Shown here in pieces: positions 7,980 to 16,772 of a DNA stretch of 19,195 nt. How positions within the stretch are numbered: position 1 is the stretch's first letter; the number at the start of each line of letters is the position of its first letter. The notes under the pieces were generated by a model, which searched no databases, was not told the DNA's origin, and saw only the letters and a program-made list of their open reading frames with translations. Made by a program: the position numbers and the translations under genes. This DNA comes from CAYPTI01 sp964413525 [NCBI: uncultured bacterium] (GTDB lineage Bacteria > T1Sed10-126), in assembly GCA_964413525.1 (NCBI GenBank), contig CAYPTI010000023.1, positions 1-19,195 on the forward strand, given 5' to 3'.

Positions 7980-8007
7980 AGTATAGGCATTCGTATCAAT
8001 AGATCAA
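7980..8007 (-). promoter_or_regulatory. Sigma-70-like promoter of the GGDEF-EAL gene
   Basis: The minus strand has TTGATC (plus 8002-8007), a 16-bp spacer and TATACT (plus 7980-7985). Transcription would begin near 7973, at the upstream ATG (7976). That leaves a leader of about 42 nt before the ATG at 7931, which has AGGGACAGG upstream. The site lies between the hppA stop and this gene, so the gene need not depend on hppA read-through. Confidence 0.5.
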
Positions 8008-8096
8008 CGGCCATGAGACAAAAACAGGCCGTCGGATCCTTCACAGACCGTAAAAACCTCCGAGCGGCCCCTTCCCCCGTCCCTTACGGAAGACGA

Positions 8097-10241
<2,145 letters not shown>

Positions 10242-10282
10242 CGACCCTTCGACACGTGGTTGATTAATGAGTGAAATCAGAG

Positions 10283-10288
10283 ACTATA
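10283..10288 (-). promoter_or_regulatory. Candidate -10 box for hppA
   Basis: TATAGT on the minus strand (5 of 6) would start transcription near 10276, giving a leader of about 35 nt before the ATG at 10241. The -35 region is poor (TTCTCA at 16 bp). The site lies in the shared divergent region with the 96-residue gene. Confidence 0.3.
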
Positions 10289-10326
10289 CCCTGTTCAGAA
10301 AATTTGAGAACCGTTCCAAAGGGGGA

Positions 10327-10338
10327 CATCGATCGATG
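10327..10338 (+). promoter_or_regulatory. 12-bp perfect palindrome over a start codon
   Basis: CATCGATCGATG is its own reverse complement. Its last three bases are the ATG at 10336 of the 96-residue gene, and it directly follows the AAAGGGGGA ribosome-binding segment. It could be an operator or an RNA hairpin that affects initiation, or it could be chance. Function is not shown. Confidence 0.35.
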
Positions 10339-10626
10339 CCGACCATCGAAACATCCGTCCGATCCGAAAACGGCGGCTGGACCTGCACCACGACCGTCCG
10401 CGACGACACCTCCGAGAGCACCCATACGGTTACGGTTCGCCGGGAACACCTCGAACGGTTCGGGATCGACGAGGACCGGATCGGGGACCTTGTGGAGGCT
10501 TCGTTCGACTTTCTGCTCGACCGGGAACCGAAGGAATCCATCCTGAACAGTTTCGAGCTGGACGTGATCGAGCGGTACTTTCCGGAATACCCGGACCGGG
10601 TCGGCGACTACCTGGACCGGGTCTAA
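10336..10626 (+). CDS. Small conserved-looking hypothetical protein, 96 aa
   Basis: I do not recognise a named family. The protein is acidic and soluble, with no signal peptide. The first third (MPTIETSVRSENGGWTC to about residue 35) looks like beta strands rich in Thr and Ser. The rest is helical and includes REHLERFG, FDFLLDREPKESIL and DVIERYFPEYPDRV, which have the regular look of a selected sequence. I chose the ATG at 10336, preceded by AAAGGGGGA about 10 nt upstream. The earlier in-frame ATG at 10267 has no ribosome-binding site, adds residues of low coding quality and covers the divergent promoter region. The gene is divergent from hppA and convergent with the macro-domain gene, whose stop is 15 bp away, so it is probably monocistronic. 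Confidence 0.75.
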   Translation: MPTIETSVRSENGGWTCTTTVRDDTSESTHTVTVRREHLERFGIDEDRIGDLVEASFDFLLDREPKESILNSFELDVIERYFPEYPDRVGDYLDRV

Positions 10627-10641
10627 CCACCCTCGCCGGGC

Positions 10642-11319
10642 CTACCGCTCCGGCTTCCCTTCCCCGCTTTCTTCGTCCGGCTCCCCCAGGCGCTCCCGGG
10701 CGGCCCGTTCAAATTCCTCCCGATCACCATCCGAGAACAGGACCATCCGGACCTCCTCCACGGCATCGGCTGACGACTCCAGGAAGCCGGTCAGTTCATC
10801 CACCGCCACCTCGGCGGCTTCCGGGTAAGGGTATCCGAACGCCCCCGTGCTCAGGGCCGGGAAGGAGACCGTCCGCAGCCCTTCCTCCTCGGCAAGCTTG
10901 AGGCTGTTTCGATAGGCCCTGCGAAGAGCCTCCTCGGGGTTCGGGTGATCCCGGTAGACCGGTCCCACGGTATGAATGATGTATGGGGCGTCCAGGTCAA
11001 ACCCGGGTGTGATGACGGCTTCCCCGGTCTCACATCCTCCGAGCTTCCGGCAGTGCTCCCGGAGTTCGTCCCCGGCGGCCCGGTGAATCGCCCCGGCCAC
11101 GCCTCCGCCGGGAGCCAGCCGTTTGTTGGCCGCGTTCACCACGGCGTCGGTAGACTCCCGAGTGATGTCCCCCTGTTTGAGCTTCAACCGTCCCCCACGA
11201 ACGGACCACGCCAAACGACTCACGAGTTCCACAACCCTCCCGATACGAAGAATGGTTTTCAAATACGGTCCGACAGTTCGCAACCCAGGGCGGATTCCGT
11301 CCGAAGCCGATCCTATCAT
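10642..11319 (-). CDS. Macro-domain protein (YmdB/MacroD-like ADP-ribose hydrolase)
   Basis: The macro domain binds ADP-ribose. This subclass usually removes acetyl or ADP-ribosyl groups from O-acetyl-ADP-ribose or modified proteins. Numbered from the ATG at 11319, motifs are GDIT (50-53), VVNAAN (60-65), GGGVAGAIHRAAG (71-83), IIHTVGP (114-120) and STGAFGYP near 150. All match the YmdB/MacroD pattern, including the Asn and GGGV loop of the active site. The C-terminal tail is highly charged. The start is uncertain. ATG 11319 has GAGG five bases upstream and adds an amphipathic leader of about 45 residues. GTG 11232 follows GGGAGG closely and would give 196 residues. The more upstream ATG at 11421 covers the neighbouring promoter region and is unlikely. 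It is divergent from serA. Confidence 0.92.
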   Translation of the reverse strand: MIGSASDGIRPGLRTVGPYLKTILRIGRVVELVSRLAWSVRGGRLKLKQGDITRESTDAVVNAANKRLAPGGGVAGAIHRAAGDELREHCRKLGGCETGEAVITPGFDLDAPYIIHTVGPVYRDHPNPEEALRRAYRNSLKLAEEEGLRTVSFPALSTGAFGYPYPEAAEVAVDELTGFLESSADAVEEVRMVLFSDGDREEFERAARERLGEPDEESGEGKPER

Positions 11320-11449
11320 TCGTTCCTCACCGGACCTTCCCCTTCCCCCTTCGGACGTCCGGTTTCGGAGGTCCGATTCTTTACCGCCACACCGAAAAAA
11401 GGGTAGGCTGTGACCAATCAAATCGAACTTTCACCGGGAGGAACACATC

Positions 11450-12364
11450 ATGAAGGTCCTGATCTGTGATCCGGTTGACGAAGCCATTCCGGAGCATTTC
11501 GCCGACAACGAGGACGTCGAACTCGAGGAGACGTTTGACCGGGACAGCCTGCTGGACGCGCTGCCGGGCGCCCATGTTCTACTGGTCCGGAGCGGCACCA
11601 CGGTGGACGAGGAAGTCCTCACCCGGGGCGACCGGTTGCGGCTGGTGGTCCGGGCGGGCGTCGGGCTGGACAACGTCGACCTCGAAGCGGCCGACGAACA
11701 CGACGTCACGGTCCACAACACCCCGGAAGCCTCCACCAACGCGGTGGCCGAACTGGTCGTCGGTCTGATCCTGTCGGTCTACCGGGAAATTCCCCGGGCC
11801 GACGCCGCCATGAAGAACGGCGACTGGATCAAATCCTCCGTGCAGGGACGGGAGATCCAGGGCAAGACCGCCGGCATTATCGGGTTCGGCCGGATCGGCC
11901 GGCGCGTGGGCGAGATCCTGACCGGGTTCGGGGCCTCCCTGGTGGCCTTCGACGAATACATCCCCGACAACCGGATTCGGGCGGGCGGAGCCGAACCCCG
12001 CAACCTCATCACCCTGCTGGAGGAATCCGACCTGATCACGCTCCACATTCCCCTGACCGAGGAAACCCACCACCTGATCGGTCGGGAGGAACTGAAAACC
12101 CTCCGGTCCGGAGCGGTTCTGATCAACTGTGCCCGAGGTGGGGTCATCGACGAATCGGCCCTGAACGAGGCGATCGAATCCGGGGAGGTTCTCGGCGCCG
12201 GGCTGGATACCTTCGAACAGGAACCCCCGGACCAATCCGACCTGGTCCTCCAGCCGAGGGTCGTCGCGACCCCCCACGTCGGAGCGTCCACCTCGGAAGG
12301 TCAACGACGAATTGCCGAGCTGGTCATCGAACGGATCGAAGAACAGCTTCAGGCCGGAACCTGA
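11450..12364 (+). CDS. serA: D-3-phosphoglycerate dehydrogenase-type 2-hydroxyacid dehydrogenase (short form)
   Basis: A 304-residue cytosolic NAD+-dependent oxidoreductase. SerA converts 3-phosphoglycerate to 3-phosphohydroxypyruvate, the first step of serine synthesis. It has RAGVGLDNVD (68-77), the Rossmann motif GFGRIG (145-150), an acidic residue after beta-2 (D168) that favours NAD+, and the catalytic set R229 (CARGG), E258 (QEPP) and H276 (TPHVGAS). There is no C-terminal ACT or ASB regulatory domain, as in short type III enzymes, so serine feedback by that route is not expected. GGGAGG lies 8-9 bases before the ATG. No other serine genes are nearby. A related 2-hydroxyacid dehydrogenase such as a glyoxylate or hydroxypyruvate reductase is possible, but the RAGVGLDNVD and ATPHVGAST segments favour SerA. 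Confidence 0.88.
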   Translation: MKVLICDPVDEAIPEHFADNEDVELEETFDRDSLLDALPGAHVLLVRSGTTVDEEVLTRGDRLRLVVRAGVGLDNVDLEAADEHDVTVHNTPEASTNAVAELVVGLILSVYREIPRADAAMKNGDWIKSSVQGREIQGKTAGIIGFGRIGRRVGEILTGFGASLVAFDEYIPDNRIRAGGAEPRNLITLLEESDLITLHIPLTEETHHLIGREELKTLRSGAVLINCARGGVIDESALNEAIESGEVLGAGLDTFEQEPPDQSDLVLQPRVVATPHVGASTSEGQRRIAELVIERIEEQLQAGT

Positions 12365-12380
12365 CGGATGCGGTTCGCCC

Positions 12381-12409
12381 CCGACAGACGGCCGGGGACC
12401 TGCTATCAT
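12381..12409 (+). promoter_or_regulatory. Extended -10 promoter for the SirB1-like gene
   Basis: CCGACA (12381-12386) is separated by 17 bp from TATCAT (12404-12409), which is preceded by TG at the extended -10 position. Transcription would start near 12416, leaving about 60 nt before the ATG at 12478. The gene is thus probably not dependent on serA read-through. Confidence 0.5.
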
Positions 12410-12477
12410 ACGGGCGGTCAAACGGACCCTCAGACAAAGGTAGCCTCGGGGCCACGTCCCCCCTGGAGTCGTCCCAG

Positions 12478-13332
12478 ATGAAGGTCAACCCGAAGCAGGT
12501 TCGAGCCCTGATGAACCTCCTCGCCGACGACGACCGGTCGATCGCCCTGACAGCGGAAGAAAAACTGCTTGAGATGGGATCGGACGTCCTGCCGGAACTG
12601 AAACAGCACCTTCCCGATCAACCCCTGCCGGTGAAGTTACGGGTGCGGGAGATCGTCTATCGCATCGAGGCCGACGACCTGAAGGAAACCTTCCGGAACC
12701 TTCCCACCACCTCAAGCGGGGAACCGGAACTGCTCCCCGCCCTCTTCGCCGTGGCACGAATCGATCAGCCCACCCTCCCTTCCGAGCCCTACGAACGGGA
12801 ACTCGATCGGTTTGCGGCGGAGGTCGAACGGGAGCTGGAGTGGCGCAACGCGGTGGCTCCCCGATCCGTCGTCGAGACGGTTTCCGAAGTGCTGTTTGAC
12901 CGGCTCGGGTTTGAAGGCAACCGGGAGGATTATTACAACCCAGCCAACAGCTACCTCCACCGGGTGATCCGGGACCGGCGGGGAATCCCGCTCACCCTGT
13001 CGGCCCTGGTGCTGGTGATCGCCAACCGGTTGGACCTCCCGTTTCAGGGGGTCGGCATGCCGGCCCACTTCATCCTCCGGTTTCCGACCCCCGGTGAACC
13101 GATCTTTCTGGATCCGTTCAACGGAGGACGATTGTTATCCCGGCGGGATTGCATCGATTTTCTCGAACAGGCCGGGTTCCAGTTCGTGCCGGAGTTTTTG
13201 GAACCGGTGGACAACAAAGCTCTGCTTCAACGGGCCCTTCGGAACCTGGCGAAAGTATTCTCCCACAACGAAATGCCGGAGCGAATTAACGAAATCCAGG
13301 CCTACCTTGCCATCGTTACCAAGCAGTACTGA
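12478..13332 (+). CDS. SirB1-type transglutaminase-fold protein with N-terminal HEAT-like region
   Basis: A 284-residue cytosolic protein. Residues 1-70 look like paired HEAT-like helices. Residues 80-230 match the SirB1/transglutaminase-like core, with NPANSYLHRVIRDRRGIPLTLS (154-175), GVGMPAHFILRF (191-202) and FLDPFNGGRLLSRRDC (210-225). The His197 and Asp212 of the fold are present. The segment where classical transglutaminases carry the nucleophilic Cys has none (GIPLTLS), and the only Cys in the protein is C225, outside that position. As in most SirB1 proteins, enzymatic activity is doubtful and the role is unknown. The C-terminal 40 residues look TPR-like (LLQRALRNLAKVF). GGAG lies about 9 bases before the ATG. 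Confidence 0.87.
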   Translation: MKVNPKQVRALMNLLADDDRSIALTAEEKLLEMGSDVLPELKQHLPDQPLPVKLRVREIVYRIEADDLKETFRNLPTTSSGEPELLPALFAVARIDQPTLPSEPYERELDRFAAEVERELEWRNAVAPRSVVETVSEVLFDRLGFEGNREDYYNPANSYLHRVIRDRRGIPLTLSALVLVIANRLDLPFQGVGMPAHFILRFPTPGEPIFLDPFNGGRLLSRRDCIDFLEQAGFQFVPEFLEPVDNKALLQRALRNLAKVFSHNEMPERINEIQAYLAIVTKQY

Positions 13333-13425
13333 CCCTCCCGGCGATCGACGAGGACGGGCGACCTCAACGGGTAGCGTCCAAAACCCCTCCCCTCGGACTC
13401 ATCCGTCCGGGCCCTCTCCCCCACG

Positions 13426-14511
13426 TCAGGTTTCAAATCGGAAGTTGCGGACGGCCCAGTTAAACTCGCTCACGATCACGATGATCATGGAAACCACCGG
13501 AATGCTGAGGATCATTCCCAGCACCCCGTAGAGCTGTCCCCCGCCGATGATAACGAGAATCACGATCACCGGATGAAGGTCCATGCTGCGGGAGAACACG
13601 ATCGGTTTGACGAACACGTTATCAAGCAGCTGGACGATGCAGGCCACCAGGATCACCCCCGCGATAACGTAGGGGTCCCGGGTGTCGAGGAGCGTCAACA
13701 CCACCGGGGGTAAGGCCCCCGCGATGGGACCAAAATAAGGAACGACGTTGGTTACGCCCAGAAACAGAGCGTTCAGGATGGCGAAGGGGACATCCAGGAG
13801 CCAGAACCCGATCAGGCTCAGCAGAGCCATGATGAAAATCTCCACGATAAGACCCCGGATGTAGTTGCCCAGTTTCTGATCGATCTTGTAGTAGATGTTG
13901 AACACCATTTCGAAGTACTGGTTCGGGAACGACTGAATGACGTATTTCCGCAGTTCCCGGCGGTCGCGGATAAGAAAGAACGAAAAAATGGGTACCAGCA
14001 ACAGGTAGAGGACGAAGTCCCCGAGGAACCGGAGAATTTCCTGAGCGATGGCCTGAATGGTGGCAAACTGCCCCAGGATCCACCGGAACCAGTCCTCGGC
14101 CGGCTCCCCGAACTGACCCTCCTCGATCAGGGGAAGCCAGAGTTCAAGCCGCTGGACCCATTGGTTGAGCAGAGCCTGAAGGTCCCGTTCCAGAACCCGG
14201 TCCTGCAGCTGGGCGATCTGGTTGCCGATCTCCGGAATTGAGACCCAGAGCATCCAGAACAACATACCGCCCAGGCCCAGGAAGACGATGGCCGTGGCGG
14301 CGGTCCGTTCGATGTTCCAGCGCTCGAGTCGATCGACGATGGGGGAAAACAGGTAGGAGACCAGCAGCCCCAAAAAAAGCATCACGACCAGGTTGGAGAT
14401 TTGAGGAAAATAATAAAACAGGACGGCGATGGCGAGCAGCGGAAGGAGATACTGAAGGATGTTGACCAGCAGCCTCGGGGGGATGGAAAACGGATCCCGA
14501 TTCTCAGCCAT
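13426..14511 (-). CDS. AI-2E/PerM-family membrane transporter
   Basis: A 361-residue inner-membrane protein with about eight helices. It has the family's long soluble loop between early and middle helices (about 90-155) and its C-terminal signatures VPYFGPIAGALPPVV and PIVFSRSMDLHPV followed by IIGGGQLYGVLGMILSIPV. Members are thought to be exporters: TqsA for autoinducer-2, others for Na+/H+ exchange. The substrate cannot be read from sequence. The ATG at 14511 overlaps the end of the cyclic-nucleotide-binding gene by 8 bp, so the two are translated as a pair and the transporter may be controlled by that protein. GGAG lies about 8 bases upstream. The 3' end faces the SirB1-like gene with a gap of about 90 bp that has no clear terminator. 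Confidence 0.94.
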   Translation of the reverse strand: MAENRDPFSIPPRLLVNILQYLLPLLAIAVLFYYFPQISNLVVMLFLGLLVSYLFSPIVDRLERWNIERTAATAIVFLGLGGMLFWMLWVSIPEIGNQIAQLQDRVLERDLQALLNQWVQRLELWLPLIEEGQFGEPAEDWFRWILGQFATIQAIAQEILRFLGDFVLYLLLVPIFSFFLIRDRRELRKYVIQSFPNQYFEMVFNIYYKIDQKLGNYIRGLIVEIFIMALLSLIGFWLLDVPFAILNALFLGVTNVVPYFGPIAGALPPVVLTLLDTRDPYVIAGVILVACIVQLLDNVFVKPIVFSRSMDLHPVIVILVIIGGGQLYGVLGMILSIPVVSMIIVIVSEFNWAVRNFRFET

Positions 14512-15073
14512 CCGCCGTCTCCCCCTCCTCCCGAAGTTCCTCGAGGGATTGTTCCGCCGACCGGAGCTGTTGTTCGAGCTCCATGACTTCGTCGTTTAAA
14601 TCGTCCAGTTTCTCCCCGACAACCTCGGCCAGGTTCAACAGCAATTTGATCCCGATGGGAGGCTCCCGGTGGATGAACTCCATGACTTCCTGGCGGAACA
14701 TCACCTGAAGTTCCACCGAATTCACGGCCTCCGCGCTGGCCGACCGGCGGTGCTGGGCACAGAGCGCCAGTTCCCCGAGAAATGATCCCTCCTCCAGGAC
14801 GCTTATTTCCCGGGTCCCCTCCTCCTGTTCGTCAATGAAGACCCGGACCGTTCCTTCCCGGATCAAAAATACTCCGCTGGCCGGATCGCCCCGACTAAAA
14901 ATCCGTTCCCCGGGCTGGTACTGTCGCTCGTACAGCAACGGTGTGATCTGCTGCAGTTCCTTGTTGGCCAGGTCGTCAAACAGGGGAATGTTCTGCAGCA
15001 ATTTGAGCTTGCCCTCGTCCCCCGTGGCGTCGCTGAACTTCCCCCGAATGAGGTTGGACCAGATCGTCTTCAC
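14504..15073 (-). CDS. Cyclic-nucleotide-binding (Crp-fold) protein without DNA-binding domain
   Basis: A 189-residue cytosolic protein. Residues about 25-145 form a cNMP-binding beta roll (IPLFDDLANKELQQI, then GERIFSRGDPASGVFLIREG). The phosphate-binding cassette reads GELAL (100-104) followed by RRSAS (109-113), close to the usual GE...R(S/T)A pattern, so it could bind cAMP or another nucleotide. In place of the winged helix of CRP/FNR regulators there is a charged coiled coil (about 150-185: LDDLNDEVMELEQQLR). It is therefore likely a sensor or scaffold and not a transcription factor. The GTG at 15073 has GGGAGG 9 bases upstream. The overlap with the AI-2E transporter gene suggests that it regulates that transporter, which is inference. 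Confidence 0.9.
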   Translation of the reverse strand: MKTIWSNLIRGKFSDATGDEGKLKLLQNIPLFDDLANKELQQITPLLYERQYQPGERIFSRGDPASGVFLIREGTVRVFIDEQEEGTREISVLEEGSFLGELALCAQHRRSASAEAVNSVELQVMFRQEVMEFIHREPPIGIKLLLNLAEVVGEKLDDLNDEVMELEQQLRSAEQSLEELREEGETADG

Positions 15074-15178
15074 GGTGAGGAACCTCCCGGAATGATCAGG
15101 CTTGCGGACCGCACGCTCGGGGAAGGACCGTCAGGCCGACACCACCGGGTGCAGGTCGTTCAACCCGGATCGGGTCCA

Positions 15179-15763
15179 TCAAGCAAAACCGAGTTCCTGA
15201 CGAGCTTCCTCACTCATCATATCGGGGGTCCATTGCGGATCCCATACGATGTCCACGTCGGCGTCGTCGACCCCGGGGATTCTCTGAATCCGTCGTTCGG
15301 CTTCCCCGGCAATCTGCGACCCCATCCCGCACCCCGGAGCGGTGAGGGTCATCCGTACCTCCACCGCAAACTCGCGGTCGGCGGGTTCAATCACGACGTC
15401 GTACACGAGCCCAAGCTCCACGATGTTCACCGGGATTTCCGGATCGTAGACCTGCTCAAGCTGCTCGTTGACGTAGTCCCGGAGCTGATCCGCATCGTCC
15501 GGGGCTTCGTCGGGCAACTCGGGGGCTTCCCCGAACTCAACCTCCAGTTCGGAGCCGTCCTGATTCACCAGGACGTCCCGGTCCTCGGCCGGTACCTGCA
15601 CCTGCCATAGCTTCTCCGGGATCCGGATGGTCCCGACCCCTCCCATCGCCTGGACCAGGAATCCCTCGGAACCCTCCGGGACCTCCACTTCGTTTCCCTC
15701 GGGGATCTGGATCGCGTTGTAATCGCTCGTGAACCGAATCGGATGCCGCATCTGCGGTTGCAT
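15179..15763 (-). CDS. sufT: SufT, Fe-S cluster maturation protein (DUF59/MIP18 fold)
   Basis: A 194-residue cytosolic protein. The N-terminal region (about 8-65) has the SufT-specific beta segment (YNAIQIPEGNEVEVPEG, then VQAMGGVGTIRIP). A DUF59/MIP18 domain follows, with VYDPEIPVNIVELGLVYD (105-122), MTLTAPGCGMG (138-148, conserved Cys145) and DPQWTPDMMSEEARQELG at the end. SufT helps deliver Fe-S clusters to certain apoproteins. An acidic linker (about 70-93) joins the two parts. The start is 5 bp after the stop of the aldo/keto reductase gene, so the two are cotranscribed. The nearest Shine-Dalgarno (AAGGAG, inside the upstream gene) is 13 nt away, which is long. No suf genes are adjacent. 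Confidence 0.92.
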   Translation of the reverse strand: MQPQMRHPIRFTSDYNAIQIPEGNEVEVPEGSEGFLVQAMGGVGTIRIPEKLWQVQVPAEDRDVLVNQDGSELEVEFGEAPELPDEAPDDADQLRDYVNEQLEQVYDPEIPVNIVELGLVYDVVIEPADREFAVEVRMTLTAPGCGMGSQIAGEAERRIQRIPGVDDADVDIVWDPQWTPDMMSEEARQELGFA

Positions 15764-15768
15764 GGTAA

Positions 15769-16599
15769 TTAATCCACTCCTTCGTCCCAGCGCGGGGCAA
15801 ACGGAGGATCGATGTAGCGGTCGCCCCGGTCAAGGGATTGAATTTGGTTGACGTGACGGTCCGACAGCTCAACGTCCGTAGCCTGAAAATTTTCCTTCAG
15901 ATGTTCGTCGCCGGTGGCTTTGGGAATCGGAAACACGTTGTCCAGTTGAAGCATCCAGGCGAGCACCACCTGCGCCGGGGTCGAACCCGTCTCCCCGGCG
16001 ATGTCTTCCAGCACCGGATCGTCGACGATCGTTCCGTGCCGGAAGGGAGAGTAGGCCACGATCGTCTGCCCCAGATCGGCCGCCTGCCGGCGAATTGTGG
16101 CCTGCTGAAGGTACGGGTGAAACTCGACCTGGTTTACGGGGGGAACGTAGCTCAGGACGTCCCGGGCTTCCTCCACCAGGTGAGTCGGGAAGTTGCTGAC
16201 GCCGATGTACCGGGTGAGGCCCTCCTGCTTCAATTCATCCAGTTCCGGCAGCGTGACCGGCGCCTCGTACTCGCCGGCCGGCCAGTGCACGTACAGAAGA
16301 TCCACCCGGTCCACCCCGAGCCGGTCGAGGCTCTCCAGGGTGCTCTGCCGGACCTTCTCGGGAGTCAAATTTCGGAACGAGATCTTGGTGGCCAGAAAAA
16401 CGTCCTCCCGGGGAACGGAGCTGGCTCGCACGGCCTCGCCAACCGCCGCCTCGTTGTTGTACATCTGAGCCGTGTCGACGTGACGATATCCGATCTCCAG
16501 GGCCCGGGAAACGGTTCGGACGCAGGTTTCGTGATCGTCGTTCTCCCAGGTTCCCAGTCCCACCCCCGGCAGCCGGCTCAACTCCTCACGAAGTTCCAT
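15769..16599 (-). CDS. Aldo/keto reductase (DkgA/DkgB-like)
   Basis: An NAD(P)H-dependent TIM-barrel oxidoreductase of 276 residues. The family's tetrad is present, numbered from the ATG at 16599: D42 and Y47 (HVDTAQMYNN), K72 (ATKIS) and H105 (YVHWP). GVSNF and VNQVEFHPY are also family signatures, and IPKAT near the end is the cofactor-phosphate site typical of NADPH users. The substrate is unknown; diketogluconate or small aldehydes are usual for this subfamily. I chose 16599 because GGGGGG lies six bases before it. The ATG at 16617 is six residues longer and lacks a ribosome-binding site. It is the first gene of a pair with sufT and divergent from rtcB. Confidence 0.93.
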   Translation of the reverse strand: MELREELSRLPGVGLGTWENDDHETCVRTVSRALEIGYRHVDTAQMYNNEAAVGEAVRASSVPREDVFLATKISFRNLTPEKVRQSTLESLDRLGVDRVDLLYVHWPAGEYEAPVTLPELDELKQEGLTRYIGVSNFPTHLVEEARDVLSYVPPVNQVEFHPYLQQATIRRQAADLGQTIVAYSPFRHGTIVDDPVLEDIAGETGSTPAQVVLAWMLQLDNVFPIPKATGDEHLKENFQATDVELSDRHVNQIQSLDRGDRYIDPPFAPRWDEGVD

Positions 16600-16641
16600 G
16601 GAGAACCCCCCGTTCATTTTCGGTTGATTGACCTACGATCC

Positions 16642-16647
16642 TATAAT
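16642..16647 (+). promoter_or_regulatory. Consensus -10 box upstream of rtcB
   Basis: TATAAT, a perfect sigma-70 -10 match, lies in the 173-bp region between the aldo/keto reductase and rtcB starts. No good -35 is found at 16-18 bp; TTGATT at 16624 is too close. The predicted start near 16654 would give rtcB a leader of about 120 nt. The opposite strand reads ATTATAGG here, so the reductase gene may share the region. Confidence 0.35.
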
Positions 16648-16772
16648 GGAATCCGTGGATCCTTCCACGACGCTGGCCGAATGCAGGCACCGGACGCCCG
16701 TCGTGACCCGGACAGGGTGCTTCGATTTCCGACGGTCGGCGAGCGATTTCTTCAACCCAGGAGGATCAACCC

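Noticed and set aside
11352-11361. 10-bp palindrome CGGACGTCCG between the macro-domain gene and serA
   Set aside because: Short and GC-rich, and similar sequences are expected by chance here. No second copy or promoter alignment supports an operator.
12371-12400. Hairpin-like CCCCCG/CCGGGG after serA as a terminator
   Set aside because: The stem has a mismatch and no T run follows.
11579-12421. 280-codon minus-strand frame opposite serA
   Set aside because: Antisense to PGDH motifs; composition typical of a shadow.
15074-15178. Hairpin ACCCG-ATC-CGGGT just after sufT as a terminator
   Set aside because: The stem is only five to six pairs and is followed by TTGAAC, not a T tract.
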